Assembly: GCA_046705645.1 (NCBI GenBank)
Contig: JBJKQE010000063.1
Coordinates: 1 to 64,000, forward strand
Length of the DNA: 64,000 nt
Origin: FEN-1297 sp046705645
Lineage (GTDB): Bacteria > Bacteroidota > Ignavibacteria > Ignavibacteriales > Ignavibacteriaceae
Reading direction: 5' to 3'
Shown here: in pieces, positions 1 through 8,896 of the stretch
Position numbering within the stretch: position 1 is the first letter of the stretch
Layout of the letters: each line of letters starts with the position of its first letter
Program-made: the position numbers and the translations under genes
Notes under the pieces: model-generated
Told to the model about the DNA's origin: nothing
What the model saw: only the letters and a program-made list of their open reading frames with translations
Database searches by the model: none

Positions 1-205
1 CCATTGCCTTTATTCGTTCTGCCTTAATATGCTTTATATAACTCTTCCCGCTGTTTAGAATAGGGATTTTCTTTGAATCTATATCAAATCCCAGTACGTT
101 GAAATCCTTATTTGCAAATTCAAGGCCCAAAGGCAAGCCTACATAACCCAGCCCGATTATTCCGACTACTGCCGTTTTATTTTCTATCTTTTGTAGTAAA
201 CTCAT
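1..205 (-). CDS. Nucleotide-sugar 6-dehydrogenase, N-terminal part (WbpA-like), cut by window edge
   Basis: The gene reads leftwards off the window, so only the first 68 residues are visible. They start MSLLQKIENKTAVVGIIGLG and contain the Rossmann NAD-binding motif GLGYVGLPLG followed by FDIDSKKI, the start typical of UDP-glucose/UDP-HexNAc 6-dehydrogenases. These enzymes oxidise C6 of a UDP-sugar to a carboxylate in two NAD-dependent steps in the cytoplasm. WbpB-, WbpD- and WbpE-like genes follow upstream on the same strand, so UDP-GlcNAc dehydrogenase (WbpA) is the likely activity. The catalytic cysteine lies outside the window, and the substrate is inferred from context. Confidence 0.85.
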   Translation of the reverse strand, partial: MSLLQKIENKTAVVGIIGLGYVGLPLGLEFANKDFNVLGFDIDSKKIPILNSGKSYIKHIKAERIKAM

Positions 206-364
206 TTTCCTTCTTTTTTTTAAATATTTATTTTAAATAATGTAATTGAAAATTATAAAACTTGCATTAACATTTAATTAAATGTAAAAATTAATCCCAA
301 AAAATTTATATCGTTCTTTACAATTCATTTAAAAAGGGCATAAAAAAATTGCTTATCATCAGAA

Positions 365-1411
365 TCATCCAATATGTCGATAAGCAATTGTCCCTATAAG
401 TTTTAAAAGTGGAATTGGGAGCTTGCGAAAAATATATTTATTAATTCCTAAATTTTCGGGTGATGAATAACTAAAGTTTTGATCTGATATAAATGCATCT
501 CTTTTTAAGTTAAACCTATAATAAGGAGCTTCAAATTCTTTTACTCCCCAGCCGAGTTTAAATTGTCTTAATGTCACATGATTCTTTTCAGTTCTGCCGA
601 AACAAAATTCTTCATAGTTTAAATGATGGTAGTGTTTAATCGCTTCCCAAAATAGAAGATCATTAGCTCTAAGATTTTGGTACTTATAATCCGAAGCTCC
701 GTATTTATACATCACCTTTTTGTTGAATAGTAAAAATAAAGAACTTGCAATTACCCGATCCTTATATAATGCTTCAACAATTTCACCCATATTATTCTGA
801 ATTAATATATTATAAAGATTCTTAAAGAATTTAAATGGCTGAGGCGGTATACCATGTCTTTGTCTGGTAAGAATATTTAGCTTATAAAAATCTACTATAC
901 TTTTATAATCTTTAGAAAATCTGATATTTACTCCTTCTTTAAGAGCTTTTTTTATATTCCTTTTGTTTGAACTTCGAAGGTTAGAATATAGAAAGTTTTC
1001 TTTCAAATTAAGACTTAATTTATGAATAAATCCATCATTAAAAACTTTTTCCCCAATAAAGAAGCGTGCACCACCTTTGATATCAAAATAGATAGGCTTT
1101 TTTATTTTTAAGATATTTTTAATATAAATTATAATATCATTAAAACCAGAATCATTTTTAATGATCGGTTCACAATAATCAGAAAACGGCAATGAAACTA
1201 ATCTAGTACCAGTGAATATACTATTGACTTCCATAAATGGAATCATTATATCAAAATTATTTCCATTTATATTGGTTAAATAATAAGGTTCATATCCATA
1301 AGTCTCACTTAATAATTTACACCATTCTCTTGAATGAAAAACGGAATAATTATCATCTTGTAATACGAGATCATTCCAATTCAAAAAATTAATAGGATTG
1401 ACAAACTTCAC
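365..1411 (-). CDS. FemAB/GNAT-like transferase (Acetyltransf_6 type) in polysaccharide cluster
   Basis: A 348-residue cytoplasmic protein with no signal peptide or membrane segment. The second half carries the GNAT/FemAB-like core: residues ~150-200 (SNKRNIKKALKEG ... YKLNILTRQRHGIPPQP), then YKYGASDYKYQNLRAND and a closing GRTEKNHVTLRQFKLGWG block. This pattern is shared by FemAB-related proteins in exopolysaccharide and PEP-CTERM gene clusters. Such proteins transfer acyl or aminoacyl groups to cell-wall or glycan precursors. The substrate cannot be read from sequence. Its place between the sugar dehydrogenase and the Wzc/Wza genes suggests it modifies the exported glycan, which is inference. 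Family call fairly sure, function not. Confidence 0.7.
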   Translation of the reverse strand: MKFVNPINFLNWNDLVLQDDNYSVFHSREWCKLLSETYGYEPYYLTNINGNNFDIMIPFMEVNSIFTGTRLVSLPFSDYCEPIIKNDSGFNDIIIYIKNILKIKKPIYFDIKGGARFFIGEKVFNDGFIHKLSLNLKENFLYSNLRSSNKRNIKKALKEGVNIRFSKDYKSIVDFYKLNILTRQRHGIPPQPFKFFKNLYNILIQNNMGEIVEALYKDRVIASSLFLLFNKKVMYKYGASDYKYQNLRANDLLFWEAIKHYHHLNYEEFCFGRTEKNHVTLRQFKLGWGVKEFEAPYYRFNLKRDAFISDQNFSYSSPENLGINKYIFRKLPIPLLKLIGTIAYRHIG

Positions 1412-1521
1412 TTTATAGAAAATTTGTTATTTTAATGTTTTTAAAACTTATTACTATTATTAATCAGATTTTTCAAAAGATAAAATATTAGGCTCTCCTA
1501 AACCGGTTTGAAGGTCCTTTT

Positions 1522-2037
1522 TTATTGCATGTTCTCGGAAGAAATATCCTTAGAATATCCCAAGGAAAAATCATAAAGCTGCCATGGTTTTTGTTTGTTA
1601 GGACTAAATATTTCTGCAGTGTATTCGTTTATTTTAAAGTTACCAAATTCTGTTTTTTTACAGAATTTTATTGAAACAAAGCTATAATATTTGTCAGTAA
1701 TTATTTTAGGACTTCCTTTTTTAAAGAAGATATTTACTGATATTTCCCCCTTCTTCGGTTTGGTAATCGAACATAAGTACTGCCCAAGACCTTTTAAATT
1801 AAAAGTATAATCAATTCCTTCAACCGGCAAATCGGGAAAGGTAAGCTTATTAGCATCATATGAGAACCTAATTGTAGCATTACCTAGATTTAATTCTTCA
1901 GATTTTTCCATTTTAATCTGTAAAATTACATTATATAATGAATCGCTGTTGGTCTCATAAACTGCTCTAAGACCATATTGCTGTGCTGATAAATTTACTG
2001 CATAAATTAATATAAAAAGTAAGAATTTTATTTTCAT
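1522..2037 (-). CDS. Small secreted protein with cohesin-like beta domain, no sorting tail
   Basis: 171 residues with a signal peptide (MKIKFLLFILIYAVNLSAQQ, cleavage near residue 18-19). The mature part is one beta-rich domain. It is clearly related to the N-terminal domains of the proteins at 36577-38367 and 38613-39395: shared LGNATIRFSYDANKLTFP versus LGNSVVRFSYDTNAFYFP, then an (I/V)DY ... NL block, a S(I/V)(T/S) ... P block, ISVNI, and FSPNKQKPWQLYDFSLG versus FSPLSSDLWNLGSWHY. Unlike those two it lacks a T9SS C-terminal domain, so it may stay periplasmic or be held by a partner. The fold resembles cohesin-type modules of Bacteroidota surface proteins, which is inference. Location beside the Wzc gene hints at a surface-glycan role. 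Confidence 0.65.
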   Translation of the reverse strand: MKIKFLLFILIYAVNLSAQQYGLRAVYETNSDSLYNVILQIKMEKSEELNLGNATIRFSYDANKLTFPDLPVEGIDYTFNLKGLGQYLCSITKPKKGEISVNIFFKKGSPKIITDKYYSFVSIKFCKKTEFGNFKINEYTAEIFSPNKQKPWQLYDFSLGYSKDISSENMQ

Positions 2038-2493
2038 AAATTCTCTTTTAAATTGTTTTAAAATTATGGTAATTAGTCTATATCCGGATTAAAGTAAAAA
2101 TTATTTATATAGTATATAGGTAGGAAATTTTTTGAATGCACTATCGATATTTTAATTATGTTGTTTCCTTGAGCCAACCTATTTTTCAGATACTAAATAG
2201 GGATTAAGATAAATAATAAAGGCTTATACGATTTTTTAAGATGTTGGTATTATAATTTTAATAATGAAGATATTTGCCAAAATTCTACTACAAATTTAAT
2301 ATGCAGGATGAATATATTTATTATTATCCACTACAACAAACATAAAATGATTTTACACAATTGTGAATTAATATCAAATACTAATTGTAATTAATCATTA
2401 AGAGTCGTTCACGCAAAATTTTTATAATTAAATCTTATCTAAATATACTACCATTCATTATTATATAAAATGAATAATTAAGATTTCAACAAT
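2038..2493. other. Intergenic stretch, no gene seen
   Basis: 456 bases of very AT-rich DNA between the Wzc-type kinase gene and the small secreted protein gene, both minus strand. I see no convincing ORF, RNA gene or strong hairpin. It probably holds the promoter of the small secreted protein gene, but no box can be assigned with confidence. Confidence 0.5.
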
Positions 2494-5013
2494 TTAATAC
2501 ACTCTGCTCTTTTCTTTTTTTACTTTACCTTTACCGTTATCTTTATAAGCATATTTATACCCGTATCCATATCCGTATCTATGTTTATAGGAAGTTTTTT
2601 CTATTTCGCAAGCATTAACTACAACTCCGAATACATTGACATTTTCGTTGCGCAATTCTTTAATACCCCAATCCAAACTTTCTCTTAAAGTGTGTTTATC
2701 ACGTACAATCATTACAGAATTCCCTATTATTCTTCCTAATATCAAAGCGTCTATTACACGCGTTACCGGAGGCGTATCAATTAGAATATAATCGTAAAAG
2801 CTAGATTTTAAGGCATTTATTAAAACAGTAGCTTTTGCAGATTGGAAAAGATCACTGGAATGTTCGCTGATATCGCCTGATGGAAGAATACTTAAAGAGC
2901 CTGCTTTTGAAAGATTTGTATAGCCTTTAGAGATATCAACAATAGGAAGCTTTCTTAAGTCCTCACTTAAAATTGTAGTTAATCCCGGAAGTTCCCTAGA
3001 AATGCCGATTAAATCAGTTAAACCGCACCTTTTTAAATCAGCATCGATTATAAGTACCTTTTTATCAGAAGCAGCTAAGGATAATCCTAAATTAGCTACA
3101 GTAGTTGTTTTCCCACTGTTTTCTTCACAACTAGTAAACATAATTAATTTAGTTTCGTTTTTTAAAGAGAAGATCAACTTGGAGCGCAATACATTATAAG
3201 ATTCAACTATACCAGGCTGGTCTTGAGATAACGAAACCAGTCTATCTTCAACCTGCTTTGCTTTTTTAATTTTCCGTTTCAGTTTTTTAGGAAATTCAGG
3301 AATAATAGAGAAAATCGGAATCTGCAGGTTATCTTCAATCTCATTTAATTTTATTAATCTTCTTTCTCTGAATTCGCCAATAAATACAAACGCTATAGAT
3401 GAACCACCCCAAAGGAAGAAGCAAATAACTAGGATTAATAATTTCTTGGGAGAGACGGGCTCAGTGGGCAGATTCGCCGGATCTGCAACCGATATATCCT
3501 GTAATTGAGAGACTTCTTTGATTCTCATTTCTTCTCTTTTATCTAACAGCAAATTAAATACCTTTTCATATACATCTTTATCTCTTGTCAGACTTGACAG
3601 TTGAGTTTCTTTAACAGGCATACCTTGTATTTTAGATTTATATTGGCTGATTAAATTTTCTAATTTAGTTTTTTTCTCTTTGAGTGTACTTATAATTATT
3701 TGATAGGCAGTTAGAGTATTTTGATTAAATGAGCTTAACTGTTTTTTTATTTGTGCAATCTGGTTATCTAGGTTAACAACATCAGGATGGCTTTCTGTTT
3801 CCTTTTGTAAAAGCTCTATTCTTTTTACCTCTAGATTCGATAAAGTAGTTAATAAAGATGCAAAAGGACTTGAGGCTGGTTCAGTCGGACTTGGCGCTAA
3901 GTACGTCTGATCAAAATATCCTTTAGCTTTGTATTCATTTAACATTTCCTGCCGCTTTTTTTCATATTCGCTTAACTGTAAATCATTACTGATCTTTTCA
4001 GATTCAAGATTGCTTAAAAAAGTTATTAGATTATCGGCATTAGCATCAATTTTAGTTATACCGCTTGCAGCCTGATAATTACTTAAGTTATCTTCGGCAG
4101 CTTGAAGCTTCTTTTTAACATCCTTTAATTGCGAATCAATGAAAGCATAAGACCATTGAATATTTTGTCTTTGCTGTTCAGTTCTAGTATCTAAAAATTT
4201 ATTTACTATTGTATTTGCAATAAGCTGGGCAATCTCGGGATATCTATCCTTTACCGAAATTCCTATTAAATTTGTAGTACCTTGTTGTTCAACTGTTACA
4301 TTCTTATCTAAGGTTTTAAATGCATCCCCTTTATCATAAAGGGTAAAAAATAATTTCTCTCCGCTAAGGAAGTTGGGCCAATAAAATGTGATTTTAAAAT
4401 TATTAGTGCTGATATCAAACGGATTTGCTTTCGGAAATGAGCCGATAGGTATATTTTTATTATCTTCTATTTTATATAGGTTATAGCGACCATCACCGTT
4501 ATTGACTAAAACCATATTTACAATATTATTTAGCGAGTCTATTTGTGTACTTAATATTTGGGGGAAATTATCACTGTTATATTTGCCGGCTTGTAACCAT
4601 GAATTATACTCGAGCAATAATTTATTTATATTAATCGTATTACCATCTGAATATACAAGCTTATCGATAGATATATTAAGATTCAATTTGTCGACAACTT
4701 TATCTATAACACTTCTGGTTTTAACTAATGCTATATCGGTTTGTATGTCATCCTGGGATTGGAGAGTAACCAATTGTTTGTACGGATCAACGGTGTATGG
4801 ATCTTTTGTGCTCTCTTGTTTTTTAAGTACTACTGTTGATTCATAAGTCGGCTTTGAAATAAATAAATAAATAAATCCGACTAAAAATATTACAATAAAA
4901 GAATAAATAATAATCCATTTTCTTTTATAAACAGCCAAAAAAAGTGCATCTATATTAGGCTGGTTATTTTTTGATTTTGGACCTAATAATTCTTTATTTT
5001 CATAATAATCCAT
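2494..5013 (-). CDS. Wzc/GumC-type polysaccharide co-polymerase with tyrosine autokinase domain
   Basis: 839 residues. Order: Wzz chain-length domain with a first membrane helix near residues 34-54; long coiled-coil region (~270-480); GNVR-like segment (TQLSSLTRDKDVYEKVFNLL); proline-rich PTEPVSPKK before a second helix (~525-548); then a cytoplasmic BY-kinase domain. Walker A ends in SGKTTT with GK at ~634-635, Walker A' is VLIIDADLKR (~654-663), Walker B is ILIDTPP (~743-749). The C-terminal tail is tyrosine-rich, with eight Tyr among the last 31 residues (809, 813, 815, 817, 819, 821, 823, 839). It should span the inner membrane and control chain length and export with the Wza-like protein directly upstream (9-base gap). 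Kinase and tail are fused, as in proteobacterial Wzc. Confidence 0.93.
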   Translation of the reverse strand: MDYYENKELLGPKSKNNQPNIDALFLAVYKRKWIIIYSFIVIFLVGFIYLFISKPTYESTVVLKKQESTKDPYTVDPYKQLVTLQSQDDIQTDIALVKTRSVIDKVVDKLNLNISIDKLVYSDGNTININKLLLEYNSWLQAGKYNSDNFPQILSTQIDSLNNIVNMVLVNNGDGRYNLYKIEDNKNIPIGSFPKANPFDISTNNFKITFYWPNFLSGEKLFFTLYDKGDAFKTLDKNVTVEQQGTTNLIGISVKDRYPEIAQLIANTIVNKFLDTRTEQQRQNIQWSYAFIDSQLKDVKKKLQAAEDNLSNYQAASGITKIDANADNLITFLSNLESEKISNDLQLSEYEKKRQEMLNEYKAKGYFDQTYLAPSPTEPASSPFASLLTTLSNLEVKRIELLQKETESHPDVVNLDNQIAQIKKQLSSFNQNTLTAYQIIISTLKEKKTKLENLISQYKSKIQGMPVKETQLSSLTRDKDVYEKVFNLLLDKREEMRIKEVSQLQDISVADPANLPTEPVSPKKLLILVICFFLWGGSSIAFVFIGEFRERRLIKLNEIEDNLQIPIFSIIPEFPKKLKRKIKKAKQVEDRLVSLSQDQPGIVESYNVLRSKLIFSLKNETKLIMFTSCEENSGKTTTVANLGLSLAASDKKVLIIDADLKRCGLTDLIGISRELPGLTTILSEDLRKLPIVDISKGYTNLSKAGSLSILPSGDISEHSSDLFQSAKATVLINALKSSFYDYILIDTPPVTRVIDALILGRIIGNSVMIVRDKHTLRESLDWGIKELRNENVNVFGVVVNACEIEKTSYKHRYGYGYGYKYAYKDNGKGKVKKEKSRVY

Positions 5014-5022
5014 ATTTGTACC

Positions 5023-5637
5023 CTATAATATTCCTCTATAAAATAAAGCGACAATTAAGCTGGCAACAATACCTACCGCTGAAATAATAATTGTTGAAGT
5101 CGTACCTGAAAACCATTTACGGGTGACATCAATTTGATCGCCGGACTGCAGCCCAATATCATCCAGCTTACTACCGTTTTCAATAATTTTATTGCCATTA
5201 ATTTGAACCTTTTTACCATTTCTTGTAATTACGATATCACTTAGGTCAGCGTCAGTTGTTGTGCCACCGGCCCTTGCAATCAAATCAGATAATTTATCAA
5301 TTCCGGTTACATAATAAAAACCGGGAGTTTTAACCTCACCGAAGATATTTACTCTTATTAAAGGTAAAATAGTTAATTCAGGATTCTTATATAGAGCACT
5401 ATACTTGCTATAAACCTCAGCTTTTAAACTGTCAATATTTCTATATGCCGCTGAGATTTTACCAAGGTAGGGCAGGCTAATACTCCCATCTTCCTGAATA
5501 TAATAATCACCAGAAATAGAATCCGTAATATTATAAAAAATTAATCTGAGACCATCACCCGGTTGTAATGTTTGCGAATAACTTTTGAAACATAAAACCA
5601 AAAGGAATAAGATGATAAAATAAAAAAATGTCTTCAT
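5023..5637 (-). CDS. Wza-like polysaccharide export protein (Poly_export + SLBB)
   Basis: 204 residues from the preferred start; seven codons further upstream another ATG is possible but would put charged residues before the signal peptide. The signal sequence MKTFFYFIILFLLVLCFKSYSQ is followed by LQPGDGLRLIF and DGSISLPYLGKI, hallmarks of the Poly_export domain. A single SLBB domain follows (VNIFGEVKTPGFYYV ... LIARAGG), then a C-terminal helix (TIIISAVGIVASLIVALF). It is short compared with E. coli Wza (~380 residues) and lacks a clear lipobox. Bacteroidota-type exporters of this size are common and presumably form part of the outer-membrane export channel. Operon partner of the Wzc-type kinase 9 bases downstream. 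Confidence 0.88.
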   Translation of the reverse strand: MKTFFYFIILFLLVLCFKSYSQTLQPGDGLRLIFYNITDSISGDYYIQEDGSISLPYLGKISAAYRNIDSLKAEVYSKYSALYKNPELTILPLIRVNIFGEVKTPGFYYVTGIDKLSDLIARAGGTTTDADLSDIVITRNGKKVQINGNKIIENGSKLDDIGLQSGDQIDVTRKWFSGTTSTIIISAVGIVASLIVALFYRGIL

Positions 5638-5752
5638 AAATTTCCTGGACGGCATCAATATTGAAAATCCTCTAATATCTTTTTGTAATTTTAGTAATTT
5701 AATTAATTAAAAGATACAGAGGATTTTACATACCGTGTTATAAAACCCTTTT

Positions 5753-6229
5753 TTAATCGCAATTTATTTTTTTAAGAACTTTAGCAGGAACACCGGCTAC
5801 AATAGTATCTGCCGGTACATCTTTGGTCACCACTGCGCCAGCACCCACTATTGCTCTTTCACCAACAGTTACTCCACATAATATTGTTGAAGAAGACCCA
5901 ATCGATGCTCCTTTTCTAATAAATGTTTCTACTACCTTCCAATCAGCCTCCGTTTGAAGACCTCCTCCTTCATTTGTGGACCTCGGATATTTATCATTAA
6001 TGAAAGTTACGTTATGTCCGATAAAAACATCGTCTTCTATATGAACTCCCTCACATATAAATGTGTGAGAGGAAATTTTACAGTTTTTACCTACGGTTGC
6101 ATTTTTTTGAATTTCCGTAAATGAACCTATTTTCGAAAAATCGCCTATTGTACATCCGTATAAATTTACAAAGTTAAAAATTTTTACGTCTTTGCCTAAT
6201 TTAACATCATTTATAACTTGGTTTTCCAT
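5753..6229 (-). CDS. wbpD: Hexapeptide-repeat N-acetyltransferase, WbpD/WlbB-like
   Basis: About 158 residues of left-handed beta-helix hexapeptide repeats, e.g. IGSFTEIQKNATVGKNCKIS and IGSSSTILCGVTVGERAIVG, ending VVTKDVPADTIVAGVPAKVL. The block FIGHNVTFINDKYPRS is typical of WbpD/WlbB, which use acetyl-CoA to acetylate the 3-amino group of UDP-GlcNAc3NA. I prefer the start at MENQVIND over an ATG five codons earlier, because family members begin close to the first repeat. It lies 36 bases after the WbpB-like gene, in one operon. Catalytic His candidates are in HTFICEG and HNVTF. Substrate is inferred from the company of WbpA-, WbpB- and WbpE-like genes. Confidence 0.85.
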   Translation of the reverse strand: MENQVINDVKLGKDVKIFNFVNLYGCTIGDFSKIGSFTEIQKNATVGKNCKISSHTFICEGVHIEDDVFIGHNVTFINDKYPRSTNEGGGLQTEADWKVVETFIRKGASIGSSSTILCGVTVGERAIVGAGAVVTKDVPADTIVAGVPAKVLKKINCD

Positions 6230-6265
6230 AAATAAAATTATCAATAAGTTGAAAGAATAATTAAA

Positions 6266-7348
6266 TTAAACTGCAAACTTTCTAAAACTTCGGGCATTGT
6301 TACGAACTACGTGCTTTTCGGAATTTAAACCGTCATTAAATATATCATCTAATTCCACAAGCTGTCCTCTATTTTTAATTGACCTATCTGAAGCTTCCAA
6401 TATTTTAACGACTTCCAGCCCATCTTCGGCATTTGTTAAAGGTTTTCGATTTTCAATTATCGAATCAATAAATTCCTTTGCCGCACTGGCTAACGCTTCT
6501 GTTTGCTCCACCTTAGGAGAATACATATCTCCTGTTCTGTATTGAATAAGTGTGTTATAAAAGCTTTCGGTAGAATCAAATTCAACACCGGAATTATAAA
6601 TTTTAATTTTTTCAGAATTTTCCATATCATCAAATACCAGCATCTTTTTCTTACCGCCTATCATTATCCTTCTGATTTTTACAGGTGAAGTCCAATTAAC
6701 ATGGAAATGAGCAAAGCAGGAATTGTTTTCAAAATGTAAGGACATTTGAGCAAGGTTTTCCAGCTCGTAATAGTTTGATATTCCACAAGCAGTAACGGCA
6801 TCCACTTTTTTATCCGGCAATACATACCTCATAATAGACAGATCATGAGGAGCTAAATCCCAGATAACATTGACATCATGCTGAAAGAGTCCTAAATTGA
6901 TTCTAACTGAATCAAAATAAATTAATTCACCAAGTTCGTCGTTATCCACTAGCTGCTTTATCTTTTTTACTGCACCAGTGTAAAGAAAAGTATGATCGAC
7001 AAATATAGTTAAGCCTCTTGAATCAGCTATATTCATCAATTCCACACCCTGTGCAGATTTACTGGTAAATGGTTTTTCAACCCATATATGTTTTCCAGCT
7101 AACAAAGCTTGTTTAGCAAGTTTGTAATGTGTATCCACAGGAGTAGCGATCGCAATTGCATCGACATTACTGTCTATTAGCTTATTATAATCGTTAACTA
7201 ATTCGACAGCAGGAAATTTAGACTTGATAGAAGAAATTCTTTTCTCATTTGCATCACAACCTATAACTTTTTCTACAACATTTTGAGCTAAAAAATTCCT
7301 TACTAAATTAGGTCCCCAATAACCGAGGCCTACTATACCGATTTTCAT
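6266..7348 (-). CDS. wbpB: Gfo/Idh/MocA oxidoreductase, WbpB/WlbA-like
   Basis: 360 residues. N-terminal Rossmann motif IGIVGLGYWGPNLVRNF, followed by AIATPVDTHYKLAKQALLAG and the conserved WVEKPFTS motif (the Lys-Pro of GFO/IDH/MOCA enzymes). The C-terminal GFO_IDH_MocA domain contains FDSVRINLG and WDLAPHDLSIMRY. WbpB/WlbA oxidises C3 of UDP-GlcNAcA, giving the 3-keto sugar used by WbpE. A strong purine-rich ribosome site (GGAGGG) sits 5 bases before the ATG, and the gene follows the sugar-transferase gene by 45 bases. A one-base change in the G tract of that upstream gene would make the two overlap by ATGA. Substrate by context. Confidence 0.85.
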   Translation of the reverse strand: MKIGIVGLGYWGPNLVRNFLAQNVVEKVIGCDANEKRISSIKSKFPAVELVNDYNKLIDSNVDAIAIATPVDTHYKLAKQALLAGKHIWVEKPFTSKSAQGVELMNIADSRGLTIFVDHTFLYTGAVKKIKQLVDNDELGELIYFDSVRINLGLFQHDVNVIWDLAPHDLSIMRYVLPDKKVDAVTACGISNYYELENLAQMSLHFENNSCFAHFHVNWTSPVKIRRIMIGGKKKMLVFDDMENSEKIKIYNSGVEFDSTESFYNTLIQYRTGDMYSPKVEQTEALASAAKEFIDSIIENRKPLTNAEDGLEVVKILEASDRSIKNRGQLVELDDIFNDGLNSEKHVVRNNARSFRKFAV

Positions 7349-7393
7349 ACACCCTCCAAAGCTAAATAATTAGTTTTTACCAAATCCATCATT

Positions 7394-8878
7394 TTATTCC
7401 CCCCCCCGGGCAAATAACATGACAGGTATCGTTTTCATTATTAATTGAAAGTCAAACCATGGCGACATATTGTTAATATAATATAAGTCCAAAACAATTG
7501 AATCATTAAAGGAGACTGCACTTCTTCCCATAACCTGCCAAACACCGGTACATCCGGGAAGTACATTGAGTCTCTTTCTCTGCCAATTATCATAATTTTC
7601 ATATTCATAAGGCAGACATGGCCTCGGGCCAACCAAACTCATATCGCCAATAAGTACGTTGATTAGCTGTGGTAGCTCATCCAGGGAAGTTTTCCTTAAC
7701 AAGCCACCAATCCATGTGATTCTCTTTTTATTGATTACCTTTTTATTATCACCTAAACTTAAATCCCCTTTAATGAATTTAATCATTTCCTGCTTTCTCT
7801 TCTCATCGTCTTCATCTGCAACATACATTGATCTGAATTTATAAAACATAAAAGGTTTACCGTTTTTACCGACTCTTGTTTGTTTAAAAAAGACAGGACC
7901 TTTTGAGGTCAGCTTTATCATCAATGCAATTATCATTAAAAACGGAGAAAGAAGGAATAAACCCGATATAGATCCAATAATATCAAATAACCTTTTTAAG
8001 GCAAGATTATTAACATTTTTATAGTTAGGGGAAACATTTATCACAGAAATATTAGCATATTTCTCAGTATATAGCTTCTGAGGAATAATACTGAATAGGT
8101 TCGAAGTAATTTTAATATTTGTATCCGCTACCTGGCAACGTTCCATTAGATCGATCAACTCATTGTAATCTGAAGTTTCCTGTGCAATAAGTATTTCATC
8201 GATTTTATTTTCATATACTAACTCTTTTATATTGCCAATTTTTCCCAAAATTTTCTTCCCGTTTATTATTTCCTCTCCAACAGTTTTTGAATCTTCAATA
8301 AAACCGACTATATTAATTCCGAGCGGGTCTTCATAAGCAAATTTAGCTGCCAATAACCTACCGGGCTTGCCGTTACCGACTATTAATATATTCTTTTTGA
8401 AATGCCGATTCTTTAATTTAAGATACATTCTTCCTAACACCTCTACTCTCAATAGATACAAAAGTATAATTGAACTGACTATAAAACTTAAAATTGCAAA
8501 AAGGGATAGCGGGATATTTAAATTAAAAATAATTAAAGAAACGAGTAACATTATTATTGAAAAATACCAGAATGATTTTAACAAAGCAGAAATGTGTCTA
8601 GCACGGACGACTATGACATTTATCTGGTAAAGATGATTTGCAAAGAAAATAAATAAAAGACCAAAGCTTATTGAAAACAATAACAAAAGTGAATAATTAT
8701 GATCTAAAATTAATCCGAAATAATCCGAATTGAACTCTATATTTATAATTACGGTTGAAACTATTATAGATAACAATAAAATTAAAAGATCCGAAAAAGC
8801 AAAGACATATTTATATCTATCAACCTTAGGAATTGCAAATTTCTGATGTGATTGAAAAGGTAATGTTCTTATATTCAT
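7394..8878 (-). CDS. Polyprenyl-phosphate sugar-1-phosphate transferase (initiating, WcaJ/WbaP family)
   Basis: 494 residues, inner membrane. Four N-terminal helices (~25-145), then a CoA-binding-like domain (KNILIVGNGKPGRLLAAKF), a helix (~300-320), and the catalytic bacterial sugar transferase domain: KRLFDIIGSISGLFLLSP, GPVFFKQTRVGKNGKPF, FYKFRSM, RKTSLDELPQL, DMSLVGPRP. This is the PNPT family that starts repeat-unit assembly by moving sugar-1-phosphate from a UDP-sugar to undecaprenyl phosphate. The C-terminus is encoded in a run of nine G (minus strand), ending ARGGE. Most relatives end close to this point, so the frame is plausible, but the tract makes the exact end uncertain. The sugar is not predictable from sequence. 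Confidence 0.92.
   Translation of the reverse strand: MNIRTLPFQSHQKFAIPKVDRYKYVFAFSDLLILLLSIIVSTVIINIEFNSDYFGLILDHNYSLLLLFSISFGLLFIFFANHLYQINVIVVRARHISALLKSFWYFSIIMLLVSLIIFNLNIPLSLFAILSFIVSSIILLYLLRVEVLGRMYLKLKNRHFKKNILIVGNGKPGRLLAAKFAYEDPLGINIVGFIEDSKTVGEEIINGKKILGKIGNIKELVYENKIDEILIAQETSDYNELIDLMERCQVADTNIKITSNLFSIIPQKLYTEKYANISVINVSPNYKNVNNLALKRLFDIIGSISGLFLLSPFLMIIALMIKLTSKGPVFFKQTRVGKNGKPFMFYKFRSMYVADEDDEKRKQEMIKFIKGDLSLGDNKKVINKKRITWIGGLLRKTSLDELPQLINVLIGDMSLVGPRPCLPYEYENYDNWQRKRLNVLPGCTGVWQVMGRSAVSFNDSIVLDLYYINNMSPWFDFQLIMKTIPVMLFARGGE
7399..7407. repeat. Nine-base C tract at 3' end of sugar-transferase gene
   Basis: A run of nine C (nine G on the coding minus strand) in a strongly AT-rich genome, in the last codons of the sugar-transferase gene. 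Loss of one G would extend the protein by about 17 residues to a stop overlapping the next gene's ATG as ATGA; gain of one G would end it three codons later. Slippage or a base-call error are both possible. Confidence 0.8.
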
Positions 8879-8896
8879 TTTAATTCTTTAAGTAAT

